This document shows, piece after piece, positions 51,411 to 60,718 of a stretch of DNA of 64,000 nucleotides (position 1 is its first letter; each line of letters opens with the position of its first letter). Both the position numbers and the translations under genes were made by a program. The stretch is from NCBI RefSeq assembly GCF_003725535.1, contig NZ_RJSF01000048.1:1-64000 (forward strand), given 5' to 3'. Source of the DNA: Nocardioides pocheonensis (lineage in GTDB: Bacteria; Actinomycetota; Actinomycetes; Propionibacteriales; Nocardioidaceae). Under the pieces are notes generated by a model. The model was not told the origin of the DNA, searched no databases, and saw nothing but the letters and a program-made list of their open reading frames with translations.

Positions 51411-53986
51411 GAACGCACCTCCAGTCTGGGTCCGGCGATCAGCTGTCGCTCGTCGGGAGTCGCGGGCCGCCGCTGGCCGCGCTCCTCGACGTAGGTGAGG
51501 TCGGGGTCCGAGGACTCCGGGCTGTTGATGAAGGAGACGAACTGCGAGAGCTTCTCCGGGTCGGCCAGCGTCGCCGCCCACTCGTCGCGGTAGTTCTCCA
51601 CGTGCGCGGCCATCGCGGCGTCGAGGTCGGCGCAGATGCCGAGCGAGTCCTCCATGACGACCGCGCGGATCGCCTCGAGACCGCCCTCGTGCTCCTCCAC
51701 CCAGGGAGCGGTGCGCTGGAGCCGGTCGGCGGTGCGCACGTAGTACATGAGGAACCGGTCGATGGTGCGGACCAGGGACTCGGTGTCGAGGTCCTCCGCG
51801 AACAGCTGCGCGTGCCGCGGGGTGAAGCCACCGTTGCCCCCGACGTACAGGTTCCAGCCCTTGTCGGTGGCGATCACGCCGATGTCCTTGCCGCGCGCCT
51901 CGGCACACTCGCGGGCGCACCCCGAGACGCCCAGCTTGAGCTTGTGCGGTGACCGCAGGCCGCGGTAGCGCAGCTCGAGGTCGATCGCCATGCCGACGGA
52001 GTCCTGCACGCCGTAGCGGCACCAGGTGGACCCGACGCACGACTTCACCGTGCGCAGCGCCTTTCCGTAGGCGTGGCCCGACTCGAAGCCCGCGTCGACG
52101 AGGCGCCGCCAGATCGCCGGCAGCTGCTCGAGGCGGGCCCCGAACAGGTCGATCCGCTGTCCGCCGGTGATCTTGGTGTAGAGCCCGAAGTCCTTGGCCA
52201 CCTCGCCGATCGCGATCAGCCCCTCGGGCGTGATCTCACCGCCCGGCACCCGCGGTACGACGGAGTAGGTGCCGTCCTTCTGCAGGTTGGCCATCACGTG
52301 GTCGTTGGTGTCCTGCAGCCGCGCCAGGTCCTTGTCCATCACGTGACCGGCACCGAGCGAGGAGAGGATCGACGCGACCACCGGCCGGCAGATGTCGCAC
52401 CCGCGACCGGTGCCGTGCGCGGCGATGATCTCGCTGAAGGTGCGCAGTCCCGTGACCGAGACGATGTCGAACAGCTGCGCGCGGCTGAACGCGAAGTGCT
52501 CGCACAGCGCCGTGCTGACCTCGGCGCCGGACTTCTTCAGCTCGGCGTTGAGGATGTTCTTGACCAGCGGCAGGCACGAGCCGCAGCTGGTGCCGGCCTT
52601 GGTGCACGCCTTCAGCGACCCCAGGTCGGTGCAGCCCGCGTCGCAGACGGCGGACCGGATGGTGCCGGCCGTGACGTTGTTGCAGGAGCAGACGTTGGCA
52701 GCGTCCGGCAGCTCGCCGGTCGGCGGGGCGACGCCGCCCTCGGGCAGCAGCCAGGCGTTCGGGTCCGACCCGAGCGCGGATCCCAGCATCGGGCGCAGCG
52801 AGGCGTAGGCGCTGGCGTCGCCGACCAGCACGCCGCCGAGCAGCGTGGTGGCGTCGTCGGACATCACGAGCTTCTTGTAGACCTTGGCCACCGGGTCGGC
52901 GTACACGACCTCGAGGCTGCCGGCGGAGTCGGCGAACGCGTCGCCGAACGACGCGACGTCGACGCCGAGGAGCTTGAGCTTGGTGCTCGTGTCGGCGCCC
53001 GGGAAGGTCGCCTCGCCGCCGAGCAGCCGGTCGACCACGACCTCGGCCATCGTGTTGCCCGGTCCGACCAGGCCCCACGTGCGGCCGTGGATGCACGCCA
53101 CCTCGCCGACCGCGTAGACGTCGGGGGCCACGGTGCGGCACGCGTCGTCGACGACCACGCCACCACGCTCACCCACCACGAGCCCGGCCTCCCGGGCCAG
53201 CTCGTCGCGGGGGCGGACGCCCGTGGCGAACACGACCACGTCGGCCTCGACGGTGGTGCCGTCGGCGAACTCCATCGAGCCGACGTTGCCGTCGCTGCCG
53301 GCGTGCAGCGCCGCGGTGGCGGTGGAGGTGCGCACCTGGACGCCCATGCCCTCGATGATCCGGCGCAGCGCAGCCCCGCCGCCCTCGTCGACCTGGAGCG
53401 GCATCAGCCGGTCGGCGAACTCCACGACCGTGCTCCGCACGCCCATGCCGTGCAGCGCGCCGGCGGCCTCCAGGCCGAGCAGCCCGCCGCCGACGACGAC
53501 ACCCTGGAGCGGCCGTCCGCCGTCCTGGACCCAGCGCTCGAGCGCCTGCACGTCCTCGATCGTGCGGTACACGAAGGCGCCGGGCAGGTCGGCGCCGGCG
53601 ACCGGCGGCACGAAGGCCGAGGAGCCGGTGGCGAGCACGAGGGCGTCGTACGCCTCCGCGCGGCCGTCCACGGTGAGCGTGCGGGTCTCGGGGTCGATCG
53701 CGGTCACCCGGGTGCCGACGTGCACGGTCACCAGGGGGTCGTGGTCGAGCGGGTCGTCACCGAGGAGGAGGTCGTCGGGGCTGCTGCCGGAGAAGTACGA
53801 CGTCAGGGCGACCCGGTCGTACGGCGCCCGCGGCTCCTCGCAGTAGAGGTCCACCGTCCAGGTGCCGTCGACGTCGCGGTCGCGCAGGGCCTCGACCAGG
53901 CGGTGGGCGACCATGCCGCCACCGATGACGTGCAGGCGGCGGGGACGGTCGGTTCGGCTGGCCAGCGTGGGGTGAGTACTGGACAT
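51407..53986 (-). CDS. nirB: Assimilatory nitrite reductase large subunit NirB
   Basis: An 859-residue NAD(P)H-dependent siroheme enzyme reducing nitrite to ammonium. Domains in order: FAD/NAD-binding (LHVIGGGMVAHRLVEAL; GVVVGGGLLGLEAAG), BFD-like [2Fe-2S] domains (VCSCNNVTAG, GTSCGSCLP; GCDICRPVV), then siroheme/[4Fe-4S] repeats with the four cluster cysteines in KSCVGSTWCRYG and GVSGCARECAEA. The length matches E. coli NirB. It starts 9 bp after the upstream flavoprotein gene. Confidence 0.96.
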   Translation of the reverse strand: MSSTHPTLASRTDRPRRLHVIGGGMVAHRLVEALRDRDVDGTWTVDLYCEEPRAPYDRVALTSYFSGSSPDDLLLGDDPLDHDPLVTVHVGTRVTAIDPETRTLTVDGRAEAYDALVLATGSSAFVPPVAGADLPGAFVYRTIEDVQALERWVQDGGRPLQGVVVGGGLLGLEAAGALHGMGVRSTVVEFADRLMPLQVDEGGGAALRRIIEGMGVQVRTSTATAALHAGSDGNVGSMEFADGTTVEADVVVFATGVRPRDELAREAGLVVGERGGVVVDDACRTVAPDVYAVGEVACIHGRTWGLVGPGNTMAEVVVDRLLGGEATFPGADTSTKLKLLGVDVASFGDAFADSAGSLEVVYADPVAKVYKKLVMSDDATTLLGGVLVGDASAYASLRPMLGSALGSDPNAWLLPEGGVAPPTGELPDAANVCSCNNVTAGTIRSAVCDAGCTDLGSLKACTKAGTSCGSCLPLVKNILNAELKKSGAEVSTALCEHFAFSRAQLFDIVSVTGLRTFSEIIAAHGTGRGCDICRPVVASILSSLGAGHVMDKDLARLQDTNDHVMANLQKDGTYSVVPRVPGGEITPEGLIAIGEVAKDFGLYTKITGGQRIDLFGARLEQLPAIWRRLVDAGFESGHAYGKALRTVKSCVGSTWCRYGVQDSVGMAIDLELRYRGLRSPHKLKLGVSGCARECAEARGKDIGVIATDKGWNLYVGGNGGFTPRHAQLFAEDLDTESLVRTIDRFLMYYVRTADRLQRTAPWVEEHEGGLEAIRAVVMEDSLGICADLDAAMAAHVENYRDEWAATLADPEKLSQFVSFINSPESSDPDLTYVEERGQRRPATPDERQLIAGPRLEVRS

Positions 53987-53995
53987 GGAGGCACC

Positions 53996-55630
53996 TTAGG
54001 AAGTCGATGGGGCGGTGATGTTTCGCTGTGTTACGTCCGTGCTACGGCCGCCTCCCAGCGGCGAGGTGGCGTCGGTGAGGGGGCGGTCCGCGGGCCCGGT
54101 GCCGGCGTCGGACAGCGGCGAGGCCGGGTCGCTGGCGTTGAGCCAGTCGACGAGTCCGCAGACCACGTCCTTGCAGCCGCCGCAGCCCGTGGTGGCTCGC
54201 GTCCGGCCGGCGATCGCCTCGACGGTGCCGGCACCTGCCTCCCAGGCGGCGACGATGTCCTTCTTCGACACGCCGTTGCAGCGGCACACGGTGGTCGACC
54301 CGGGCATGCGCACCGGCGAGGTGGACTCCTCGGCCCGGCCGCCGTCGGGCAGCAGCAGCGCCAGCGGGTCCACCGGCAGCGGGGTGCGCCGGTCGAAGGC
54401 GACGCTCAGCGTCGCGGAGACGTCGGCGGCGCCGAGACAGGTCACCCCGACCAGGGTCGGCTCGCCCCGGTCGTCGGGGCGCACCACCAGGTCGACGTGC
54501 CGGCGACCGGCGGGGTCGCTGAGCGTGATGACCCGGTCGGTGTCGCGCGCGGTCGAGGCGCGCACGCCCATCGTGACCAGGTCGACGCCCGCGGCCTTCA
54601 GGCGCACCGGCTCCTGGCTCGCCGCGGGGCCGGCGGTCTCGTCGGCCTCCTCGGCGTACGTCGGCTCGGTGAGCATCCGGGCGAGCTGCTCGGCCTGGCG
54701 CCATCCCGGCGCCAGCAGGCCGGGCATCCCGCCGGGTGCCTGCGCGCAGTCGCCGATGGCGTGCACGCGGGGGTCGGTGGAGGTCAGCGTCGCGTCCACC
54801 ACCACGCCCCGGTCGACGTCGAGGCCGGCTCCACGGGCGAGCTCGACGTTGGCCCGGACGCCGCAGGACACGAGCATCAGGTCGGCGGCCACGATCCGGC
54901 CGTCGGTGAGCCGGACCGCCACCAGCTCGTCGTAGGCGCTGATCACCTCGGCCACGCTCGTGCCCGTGACCACGTCCACGCCGAGGTCGGCGAGCTGGGC
55001 GGCGAGCACGTGGGCGGCCGGTGCGTCGAGCTGGGTGGCCATGACGTGGGCGTCGAGGTCGACGACGGTGACCGGCACGCCGCGGCGGCGGAGCCCGCAG
55101 GCCGCCTCGAGACCCAGCACGCCACCACCGAGGACCACCGCGTGCTTGGCGTTGATCGCCCGTGCGGCGATGTTGCGGCAGTCGTCGAGCGTGCGGAGCA
55201 CGTGGACGTGGCGCGGCTGGCCGCCCTCGTCGGACACACCGAGGCCGGGCACCGGCGGCACGAACGCGCGGGCGCCCGTGGCCAGGACCAGCCGGTCGTA
55301 GGGCCGCGTGCTGCCGTCCGAGAGGTGCACGACTCCGGACTCGCGGTCGATCGCCGAGGCCGCGACGCCGCGCCAGAACTGCACCCGCCCCGGGTCGGGC
55401 ATCGGCAGCGAGATCGCCTTGAGGTCCGAGCGGCCGGCGAGCACGTCGGAGAGCAGGATCCGGTTGTACGGCTCGTACTCCTCCTCACCGACCAGCTCCA
55501 CGGCGTACCGCTGGTCGCGGTCGCCTCGGACCAGCTCCTCGACGAAGCGGTGCCCGACCATGCCGGCGCCGATCACCAGGACCTTCTCGGGAGCCTGGCC
55601 AGAGGCCTTCTCGGGGGCATTGAGCGTCAT
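53996..55630 (-). CDS. FAD-dependent electron-transfer subunit of assimilatory nitrate reductase (NasB/NasC-like)
   Basis: A 544-residue flavoprotein. Two dinucleotide-binding folds (VLVIGAGMVGHRFVEELV; AVVLGGGVLGLEAACGL) are followed by a C-terminal BFD-like [2Fe-2S] domain with TVCRCNGVSKKDIV and TTGCGGCKDVV. It resembles the N-terminal half of NirB and probably passes NAD(P)H electrons to the adjacent molybdopterin nitrate reductase. Its ATG overlaps the nasA-like stop (ATGA). A NirB-like role in nitrite reduction is excluded by the missing siroheme domain. Confidence 0.88.
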   Translation of the reverse strand: MTLNAPEKASGQAPEKVLVIGAGMVGHRFVEELVRGDRDQRYAVELVGEEEYEPYNRILLSDVLAGRSDLKAISLPMPDPGRVQFWRGVAASAIDRESGVVHLSDGSTRPYDRLVLATGARAFVPPVPGLGVSDEGGQPRHVHVLRTLDDCRNIAARAINAKHAVVLGGGVLGLEAACGLRRRGVPVTVVDLDAHVMATQLDAPAAHVLAAQLADLGVDVVTGTSVAEVISAYDELVAVRLTDGRIVAADLMLVSCGVRANVELARGAGLDVDRGVVVDATLTSTDPRVHAIGDCAQAPGGMPGLLAPGWRQAEQLARMLTEPTYAEEADETAGPAASQEPVRLKAAGVDLVTMGVRASTARDTDRVITLSDPAGRRHVDLVVRPDDRGEPTLVGVTCLGAADVSATLSVAFDRRTPLPVDPLALLLPDGGRAEESTSPVRMPGSTTVCRCNGVSKKDIVAAWEAGAGTVEAIAGRTRATTGCGGCKDVVCGLVDWLNASDPASPLSDAGTGPADRPLTDATSPLGGGRSTDVTQRNITAPSTS

Positions 55631-57774
55631 GCGGGGATCTCCTCGGTGTCCGGTCGTGGAGCCTCATGGAGCGCCGTCGCCAGGTCGGCGCGCGCGACGG
55701 AGACGGCGCAGACCTTGAACTCCGGCATTCCGGAGATCGGGTCCGTGGCGTCGTTGGTGACGGCGTTGGCCATGCCCGCGCCGGGCCAGTGGAACGGCAT
55801 GAACACGGTGTCCGGGCGGATCCCGGTCGTGATCCGTGCGCGGGCGACCGCGGTGCCGCGCGGCGACGTGACCGCCACGTCGTCGCCGTCGTCGACGGCG
55901 AGCCGCCGAGCCAGCTGGGGATGCAGCTCGACGAAGGGCTCGGCCGACGCCCGGTTGAGGGCGGCGACCCGGCGGGTCTGCGCGCCGGACTGGTAGTGCG
56001 CGAGCACCCGCCCGGTGATCAGGTAGACGGGTCGGTCCGGCTGCAGGTCGTCGGCGGGCGCCCCGGGGGTGGTGGCGACCATCCGCGCCCGGCCGTCGGG
56101 GTGCGCGAACCGCTCGGTGAACATCCGGGGCGTGCCGTCCGAACCGGCGGGGCACGGCCAGAAGAGCCCCTCCTCGACGGCGTCGAGACGTGCGTGCGAC
56201 AGGCCGGAGTAGTCCGCGCGCCCGCCCGCGCTGGCCCGGGCGAGCTCGTCGAAGACGGTCGCCGGGTCGGTCTCGAAGGCTGCCGGGGAGTCGAGCAGAC
56301 GCGCCAGGTCGGCGAGGATGTCGAGCTCGCTCCGGGCCTCACCCGGAGGGTCGAGCGCCTTCCGCCGCCGCAGCACCCGACCCTCCAGGTTGGTCATCGT
56401 GCCCTCCTCCTCGGCCCACTGGGTGACCGGCAGGACGACGTCGGCCAGCTGCGCGGTCTCCCCCGGCACGAAGTCGCAGACCACGAGGAGGTCGAGCTCG
56501 GAGATCCGGCGGCGCACGGCCAACGCGTCGGGAGCGCTGACCAGCACGTTCGCGCCGTGCACGAACAGCCCGCGGACCTCGCCGCCGAGCTTGCCGAGCA
56601 GCTCGACCGCGGGAACGCCCTTGCCGGGCAGCAGGTCGGGGTCGACCCCCCAGACGCCGGCCACGTGCGCGCGGGCCTCGGGGTCGTCGATCATCCGGTA
56701 GCCGGGCAGCTGGTCGGACTTCTGCCCGTGCTCGCGGCCACCCTGGCCGTTGCCCTGCCCGGTGAGGCAGCCGTAGCCGCTGGACCGGCGGCCCGGCAGG
56801 CCGAGGGCCAGCGCGAGGTTGATCGCGGCGGTCACGGTGTCGGTACCGTCGGTGTGCTGCTCGGCGCCGCGTCCGGTGAGCACCACCGCGCCGGCTCCTC
56901 CCCGGGCCGGCGAGGCGTCGGCGAGCAGGTGCGCAGCCCGGCGCAGCAGCGCCTCCGGTACGCCGGTCACGCGGGCGACCCGGTCGGGCCACCACAGCGC
57001 CACCGAGCGGCGTACGTCGTCCCAGCCGGTCGTGCGGGCCGCGAGGTACTCCTCGTCGGCGAGCCCGTCGGCGACGACGAGGTGCAGCAGCCCGAGCAGC
57101 AGCACCTGGTCGGTGCCCGGCAGTGCCCGCAGGTGCAGGCCGCCCGCACCGGTCGATTCCGCATCGGTCAGCGCGGCGGTCGCCGAGTGCCGGGGATCGA
57201 CCACGACGAGGCCGCCCTTGGCCCGGACCGGGCCGAGGTGCTGGACCAGCGGCGGCATCGTGTCGGCGACGTTGCTGCCGACCAGCAGGACCGCGTCGGC
57301 GCCGGCGACGTCGGCGAGCGGGAACGGCAGCCCGCGGTCGACGCCGAAGGCCCGGTTGCCCGCGGCCGCTGCCGAGGACATGCAGAAGCGCCCGTTGTAG
57401 TCGATGTGCCGCGTGCGCAGGGCGACCCGGGCGAACTTCCCCAGCTGGTAGGCCTTCTCGTTGGTCAGACCGCCGCCGCCGAAGACCGCGACCGCGTCGT
57501 GACCGTGGGCGGCCTGGATGGCACGGACACGCGCCGCGACGTACGCGAGCGCCTCGTCCCAGCTCACCGGCTCCAGGTCGCCGGACTCACCGCGGACGAG
57601 CGGCCGCGTGATCCGGTCCGGCGCACGCAGCACGTCGGCGCTGGTCCACCCCTTCTGGCACAGCCCCCCGCGGTTGGTCGGGAAGTCCCGGGGCGTGACG
57701 CTGACCCCCTCCTCGGAGGGGGTCAGCGTCATCCCGCACTGCAGCGCGCAGTAAGGACAGTGGGTCCGCGTCAC
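55627..57774 (-). CDS. nasA: Assimilatory nitrate reductase, molybdopterin catalytic subunit
   Basis: A 715-residue bis-MGD enzyme reducing nitrate to nitrite. The N-terminal [4Fe-4S] cysteines are in THCPYCALQCGM with the fourth in GGLCQKGW. The Mo-cysteine lies in YNGRFCMSSAAAAGNRAFG, and the C-terminal MopB-binding domain begins near LITGRVLAHYQSGAQTRRV. The GTG start overlaps the narK stop (GTGA). No C-terminal [2Fe-2S] domain is present, which fits a separate flavoprotein partner encoded next. Confidence 0.93.
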   Translation of the reverse strand: MTRTHCPYCALQCGMTLTPSEEGVSVTPRDFPTNRGGLCQKGWTSADVLRAPDRITRPLVRGESGDLEPVSWDEALAYVAARVRAIQAAHGHDAVAVFGGGGLTNEKAYQLGKFARVALRTRHIDYNGRFCMSSAAAAGNRAFGVDRGLPFPLADVAGADAVLLVGSNVADTMPPLVQHLGPVRAKGGLVVVDPRHSATAALTDAESTGAGGLHLRALPGTDQVLLLGLLHLVVADGLADEEYLAARTTGWDDVRRSVALWWPDRVARVTGVPEALLRRAAHLLADASPARGGAGAVVLTGRGAEQHTDGTDTVTAAINLALALGLPGRRSSGYGCLTGQGNGQGGREHGQKSDQLPGYRMIDDPEARAHVAGVWGVDPDLLPGKGVPAVELLGKLGGEVRGLFVHGANVLVSAPDALAVRRRISELDLLVVCDFVPGETAQLADVVLPVTQWAEEEGTMTNLEGRVLRRRKALDPPGEARSELDILADLARLLDSPAAFETDPATVFDELARASAGGRADYSGLSHARLDAVEEGLFWPCPAGSDGTPRMFTERFAHPDGRARMVATTPGAPADDLQPDRPVYLITGRVLAHYQSGAQTRRVAALNRASAEPFVELHPQLARRLAVDDGDDVAVTSPRGTAVARARITTGIRPDTVFMPFHWPGAGMANAVTNDATDPISGMPEFKVCAVSVARADLATALHEAPRPDTEEIPA

Positions 57775-59336
57775 ACGTGCTCCGCGGCCATCTCGGACTT
57801 CGGGCGCAGGTAGACGAACCAGGTCACCGACAGGCAGATCACGTAGAAGACCGTGAAGATCACGAACGCGCTCCGCACGGCGGCGACGGGGTCGGCGATC
57901 CAGGGGGAGCTGAACGTGATCGGGATCAGGAACCCGCCGAGGGCGCCGACGGCACCCACGATGCCCAGCACCGCCGAGGCCTCCTTGGTGGCCTTCCCCT
58001 CCGCGGCGATCCGGGCCGGCGAGCCGGCGGCGCCGGCCTTCTTCGCGTTCACCTTCCAGATCGCCGGGATCATCCGGTACGCCGAGCCGTTGCCGATCCC
58101 GGTCGCGGCGAACACGAAGAGGAAGCAGACCAGGAACCACGGGAACAGGTCGGAGTTGTGGTTCACCGCGGTGACCACCGCCGGCGGGAAGCCGGGGAAG
58201 CTCGACGGGTCCTTCGTCCAGGCCGCGATCTTCGCCGGGTCCGGGGCGGGCACGGTGTCGAGCTTCGACAGCGTGAGCAGCACTCCGAGCGTGCCGACGA
58301 TCATGGCGGCGAACGACCCGAGCGTGACCTTCGCGCCGCCGTACTTGTCGGCCAGCCAGCCACCGAAGGGGCGGGCGATCGAGCCGACCAGGGCGCCGAG
58401 GAACGCGTAGTAGGCGAAGTTGATGCCGATCGAGGCGGTCGGGATCGGCGAGCGGAAGAAGTTGATCTTGATCAGCAGCGGCATCGCGGCGGAGTAGCCG
58501 ATGAACGAGCCGAACGTGCCGATGTAGAGGAACGCCATCACCCAGGTGTGCTTGTACTTCACGACCGCCATCTGCTCGCGCGGCTTGGAGTACGCCGCGT
58601 GCAGGTTGTTCATGAAGAGGTAGGCGCAGACCGCGGCGAGCACGGCCAGGGCGGCGTAGAGGTAGCCGGCGCGCTGCAGCACGATGCCGCTCTGGCTGGC
58701 CTTCACCAGGCCGAAGGCGCCGGCGCCGCCGACGATGATCGGCAGGAAGAACTGGATCACCGCGACGCCAGCGTTGCCGCCGGCGGCGTTGAGGCCGAGC
58801 GCGGTCCCCTTCGCCCTGGTCGGGAAGAAGAAGTTGATGCTGGCCATCGACGAGGCGAAGTTGCCGCCGCCGAAACCGGCCGTCGCGGCGATCGCGATGA
58901 ACACCCAGAACGGGGTGTCGGGGCGCTGCACGAAGAACGCGAACAGCATCGTCGGGATGACGAGCAGCAGGGCGCTGACGACCGTCCAGTTGCGACCGCC
59001 GAACTTCGGCACCGCGAAGGTGTAGGGCAGCCGCAGCAGCGAGCCGACCAGGTTGGGCACCGCCACCAGCCAGAACAGCTGCTGGGGGGTGAAGTTGAAG
59101 CCGACCTTGGCGAGCAGGGCTGCGCTCACGCTCCACAGCAGCCAGACCGAGAACCCGAGGTGCTCGGCAAGGATCGAGAAGATCAGGTTGCGACGGGCGA
59201 CCGGCTTGCCGTACGACTCCCAAAAGTCGGGGTTCTCAGGCGTCCAGTGCTCGATCCAACCGCTTCGGGGGAGATGCGGGGGCGCGCTCTCGACTGTGGC
59301 CGACGAGGCGGCGGTCTCGGTCTCGGTGGCGGACAT
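57771..59336 (-). CDS. narK: Nitrate/nitrite MFS transporter NarK
   Basis: A 521-residue MFS protein with 12 hydrophobic segments and both nitrate signatures: AATAGFGGGNFASSMASINF and LGIVGAVGALGGFLIPITF. The conserved substrate arginines are expected in LLRLPYTFAVP and in SIARPFGG. The long N-terminal and central loops (PAPDPAKIAAWTKDPSSFPG) are those of NarK2/NasA-type porters. It is first in the operon narK-nasA-flavoprotein-nirB-nirD-hemD-like, and the 300-bp upstream region holds several dyads and a GlnR-like box. Confidence 0.94.
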   Translation of the reverse strand: MSATETETAASSATVESAPPHLPRSGWIEHWTPENPDFWESYGKPVARRNLIFSILAEHLGFSVWLLWSVSAALLAKVGFNFTPQQLFWLVAVPNLVGSLLRLPYTFAVPKFGGRNWTVVSALLLVIPTMLFAFFVQRPDTPFWVFIAIAATAGFGGGNFASSMASINFFFPTRAKGTALGLNAAGGNAGVAVIQFFLPIIVGGAGAFGLVKASQSGIVLQRAGYLYAALAVLAAVCAYLFMNNLHAAYSKPREQMAVVKYKHTWVMAFLYIGTFGSFIGYSAAMPLLIKINFFRSPIPTASIGINFAYYAFLGALVGSIARPFGGWLADKYGGAKVTLGSFAAMIVGTLGVLLTLSKLDTVPAPDPAKIAAWTKDPSSFPGFPPAVVTAVNHNSDLFPWFLVCFLFVFAATGIGNGSAYRMIPAIWKVNAKKAGAAGSPARIAAEGKATKEASAVLGIVGAVGALGGFLIPITFSSPWIADPVAAVRSAFVIFTVFYVICLSVTWFVYLRPKSEMAAEHV

Positions 59337-59349
59337 CAGGGCTCCTTGT

Positions 59350-59378
59350 GGTCACCGATCCTCGGGTGGATCGTGACC
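59350..59378. promoter_or_regulatory. Dyad just upstream of narK
   Basis: GGTCACCGATCC pairs with GGATCGTGACC around 6 nt with one bulged base, 14 bp before the narK start. It could be an operator or a leader hairpin near the ribosome-binding site. Confidence 0.45.
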
Positions 59379-59397
59379 TGCAAGGTCTCAAGCCGAT

Positions 59398-59413
59398 GTT
59401 TCGCAGCCGTCAC
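59398..59413 (-). promoter_or_regulatory. GlnR-type box upstream of narK
   Basis: On the minus strand GTGAC-GGCTGC-GAAAC matches the actinobacterial GlnR a/b pair gTnAc-n6-GaAAc exactly, 62 bp before the narK start. GlnR activates nitrate assimilation under nitrogen limitation in related bacteria. A second a/b pair could not be found at the usual spacing. Confidence 0.6.
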
Positions 59414-59473
59414 GCGCGGCGTGACGCCGACGTAAACCGTTTCTCGCAGGCGCTGCGAGGAGCGCGTGAAGTG

Positions 59474-59489
59474 CGTGAGCCTGCTCACG
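59474..59489. promoter_or_regulatory. Palindrome CGTGAGC-CT-GCTCACG
   Basis: Perfect 7-bp arms with a 2-nt centre in the narK upstream region. Candidate operator of unknown protein. Confidence 0.4.
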
Positions 59490-59542
59490 TGGGCCGGGAT
59501 CGGGTGAGAAGCGGCTGTAACACGGCGGTCGCCGGCTGCGGC

Positions 59543-59568
59543 GAATTCGCTACCCGAGTTGCGAAATC
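59543..59568. repeat. 26-bp dyad, copy 1, upstream of narK
   Basis: GAATTCGCTACC-CG-AGTTGCGAAATC is an imperfect 26-bp dyad with the same layout as the perfect one at 59605-59630. A 12-bp direct repeat, GTGAGAAGCGGC (59504-59515 and 59593-59604), accompanies the pair. Confidence 0.7.
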
Positions 59569-59604
59569 AACGCTCGCCACACCGAATCCGGTGTGAGAAG
59601 CGGC

Positions 59605-59630
59605 GAATTCACTACCGGGGTAGTGAATTC
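59605..59630. repeat. 26-bp perfect dyad, copy 2
   Basis: GAATTCACTACC-GG-GGTAGTGAATTC has perfect 12-bp arms, 7 bp beyond the stop of the thioredoxin-fold/TPR gene. It may terminate that gene, act as an operator for narK, or belong to a dispersed repeat family. The GTGAGAAGCGGC repeat abuts it. Confidence 0.8.
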
Positions 59631-59636
59631 TGCGTC

Positions 59637-60581
59637 TCAGAACAGGGCGGACGCCAGGTCGCGGCGCGCGCGCTGCACCCGGGGATCGGCGTTCCCGACC
59701 GCGCCGAACAGGTCGATCAGGTGGGTGCGCGCCCGGTCACGGTCGGCGTCGGCGGAGCGGCGGACCAGCTCGATCAGGCGGTTGAACGCGTCGTCGACGT
59801 GGCCGCCGAGCAGGTCGAGGTCGGCGACCATGGTCTGGGCGTCTACGTCGTCGGGGTTCGCCGCGGCCGCGGCCCGGGCCGCGTTGAGGTCCACCCCGGC
59901 GGTGCGCTGCAGGACCTGGGCCATCGCGAGCCCGGCCGCGGCCTCGGCGTCGGCCGGGTTGGCGTCGACCAGCTTCTGGTACTCGGCCACCGCGGCGTCG
60001 ATGTCGCCGCGCTCGAGGGCGTCCTGCGCCGGGGCGTACCGGGGGTCGAGGGTCTCCTCGCCGGTCTCGGCGTCGACCTCGCCCGCCCGGGGCTGGTGGC
60101 GGCCCGCGAAGCCGCTCGTGGCCAGCTGCTGGAGCACCTGCGTGATCGCGGTGCGCAGGTCGTCGATCGGCGCGGCAGCCTGGAGCAGCGGCATCGGCCG
60201 GCCCTGGGCGACCAGGAAGACGTAGGGCACCGAGGGCACCTGGACGGCCTGGGCGATCTGCGGGTGGGCGTCGACGTCGACGCGGCCGAGCAGGAAGCGG
60301 CCCTCGAACTCGTTGGACAGCGCCTGCAGGTCGTCGGCGAGGCGTGCGCTCTCGGGCGACCGCGAGGCGCTGTAGAAGGCCAGCAGCACGGCGGCGTTCA
60401 TCGAGCCCTCGAGGACCGACTGGAAGTTCTGCTCGTCGACCTGCACCGTGTAGGCGCCGCTGACGCCGGGGCCGCCGGCGGACGCGGGCCCCGGCTGGAG
60501 CCCGGAGAGGTCCACGGCGCCCGGCCGCGAGAACGGGGTGGGACGTGCCTGGTCGGAGGGCTGCTGCGTCATGGATCCCAT
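59637..60581 (-). CDS. Co-chaperone YbbN-like thioredoxin-fold/TPR protein
   Basis: A 314-residue protein with a thioredoxin fold (about residues 45-150; AVLLAFYSASRSPESARLADDL, VPSVPYVFLVAQGRPM) followed by TPR-like helices (AQDALERGDIDAAVAEYQKLV; DLDLLGGHVDDAFNRLIEL). The CxxC active site is replaced by SRSP, so it cannot act as a disulphide reductase and is probably a holdase/co-chaperone, as proposed for YbbN (CnoX). ATG 60581 or 60572 may start it. No strong ribosome-binding site is seen. Confidence 0.9.
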   Translation of the reverse strand: MGSMTQQPSDQARPTPFSRPGAVDLSGLQPGPASAGGPGVSGAYTVQVDEQNFQSVLEGSMNAAVLLAFYSASRSPESARLADDLQALSNEFEGRFLLGRVDVDAHPQIAQAVQVPSVPYVFLVAQGRPMPLLQAAAPIDDLRTAITQVLQQLATSGFAGRHQPRAGEVDAETGEETLDPRYAPAQDALERGDIDAAVAEYQKLVDANPADAEAAAGLAMAQVLQRTAGVDLNAARAAAAANPDDVDAQTMVADLDLLGGHVDDAFNRLIELVRRSADADRDRARTHLIDLFGAVGNADPRVQRARRDLASALF

Positions 60582-60718
60582 TGTGGCCGATCCCGGGTCG
60601 TGCCCGACCGCCGGTCCGCTCAGGCAGCAAACCGGGGCAAACCGTGGCTAATTGTCCGGGTCGCCCTGATACTGGAGGAGTGACCGGGCCGCGTGCCCGG
60701 ACTCGGGACCGGGGGACC

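Noticed and set aside
59420-59454. Second GlnR box near GTAAACCGTTTC
   Set aside because: GTTTC at 59439-59443 is not followed by GTCAC at n6, so the pattern fails.
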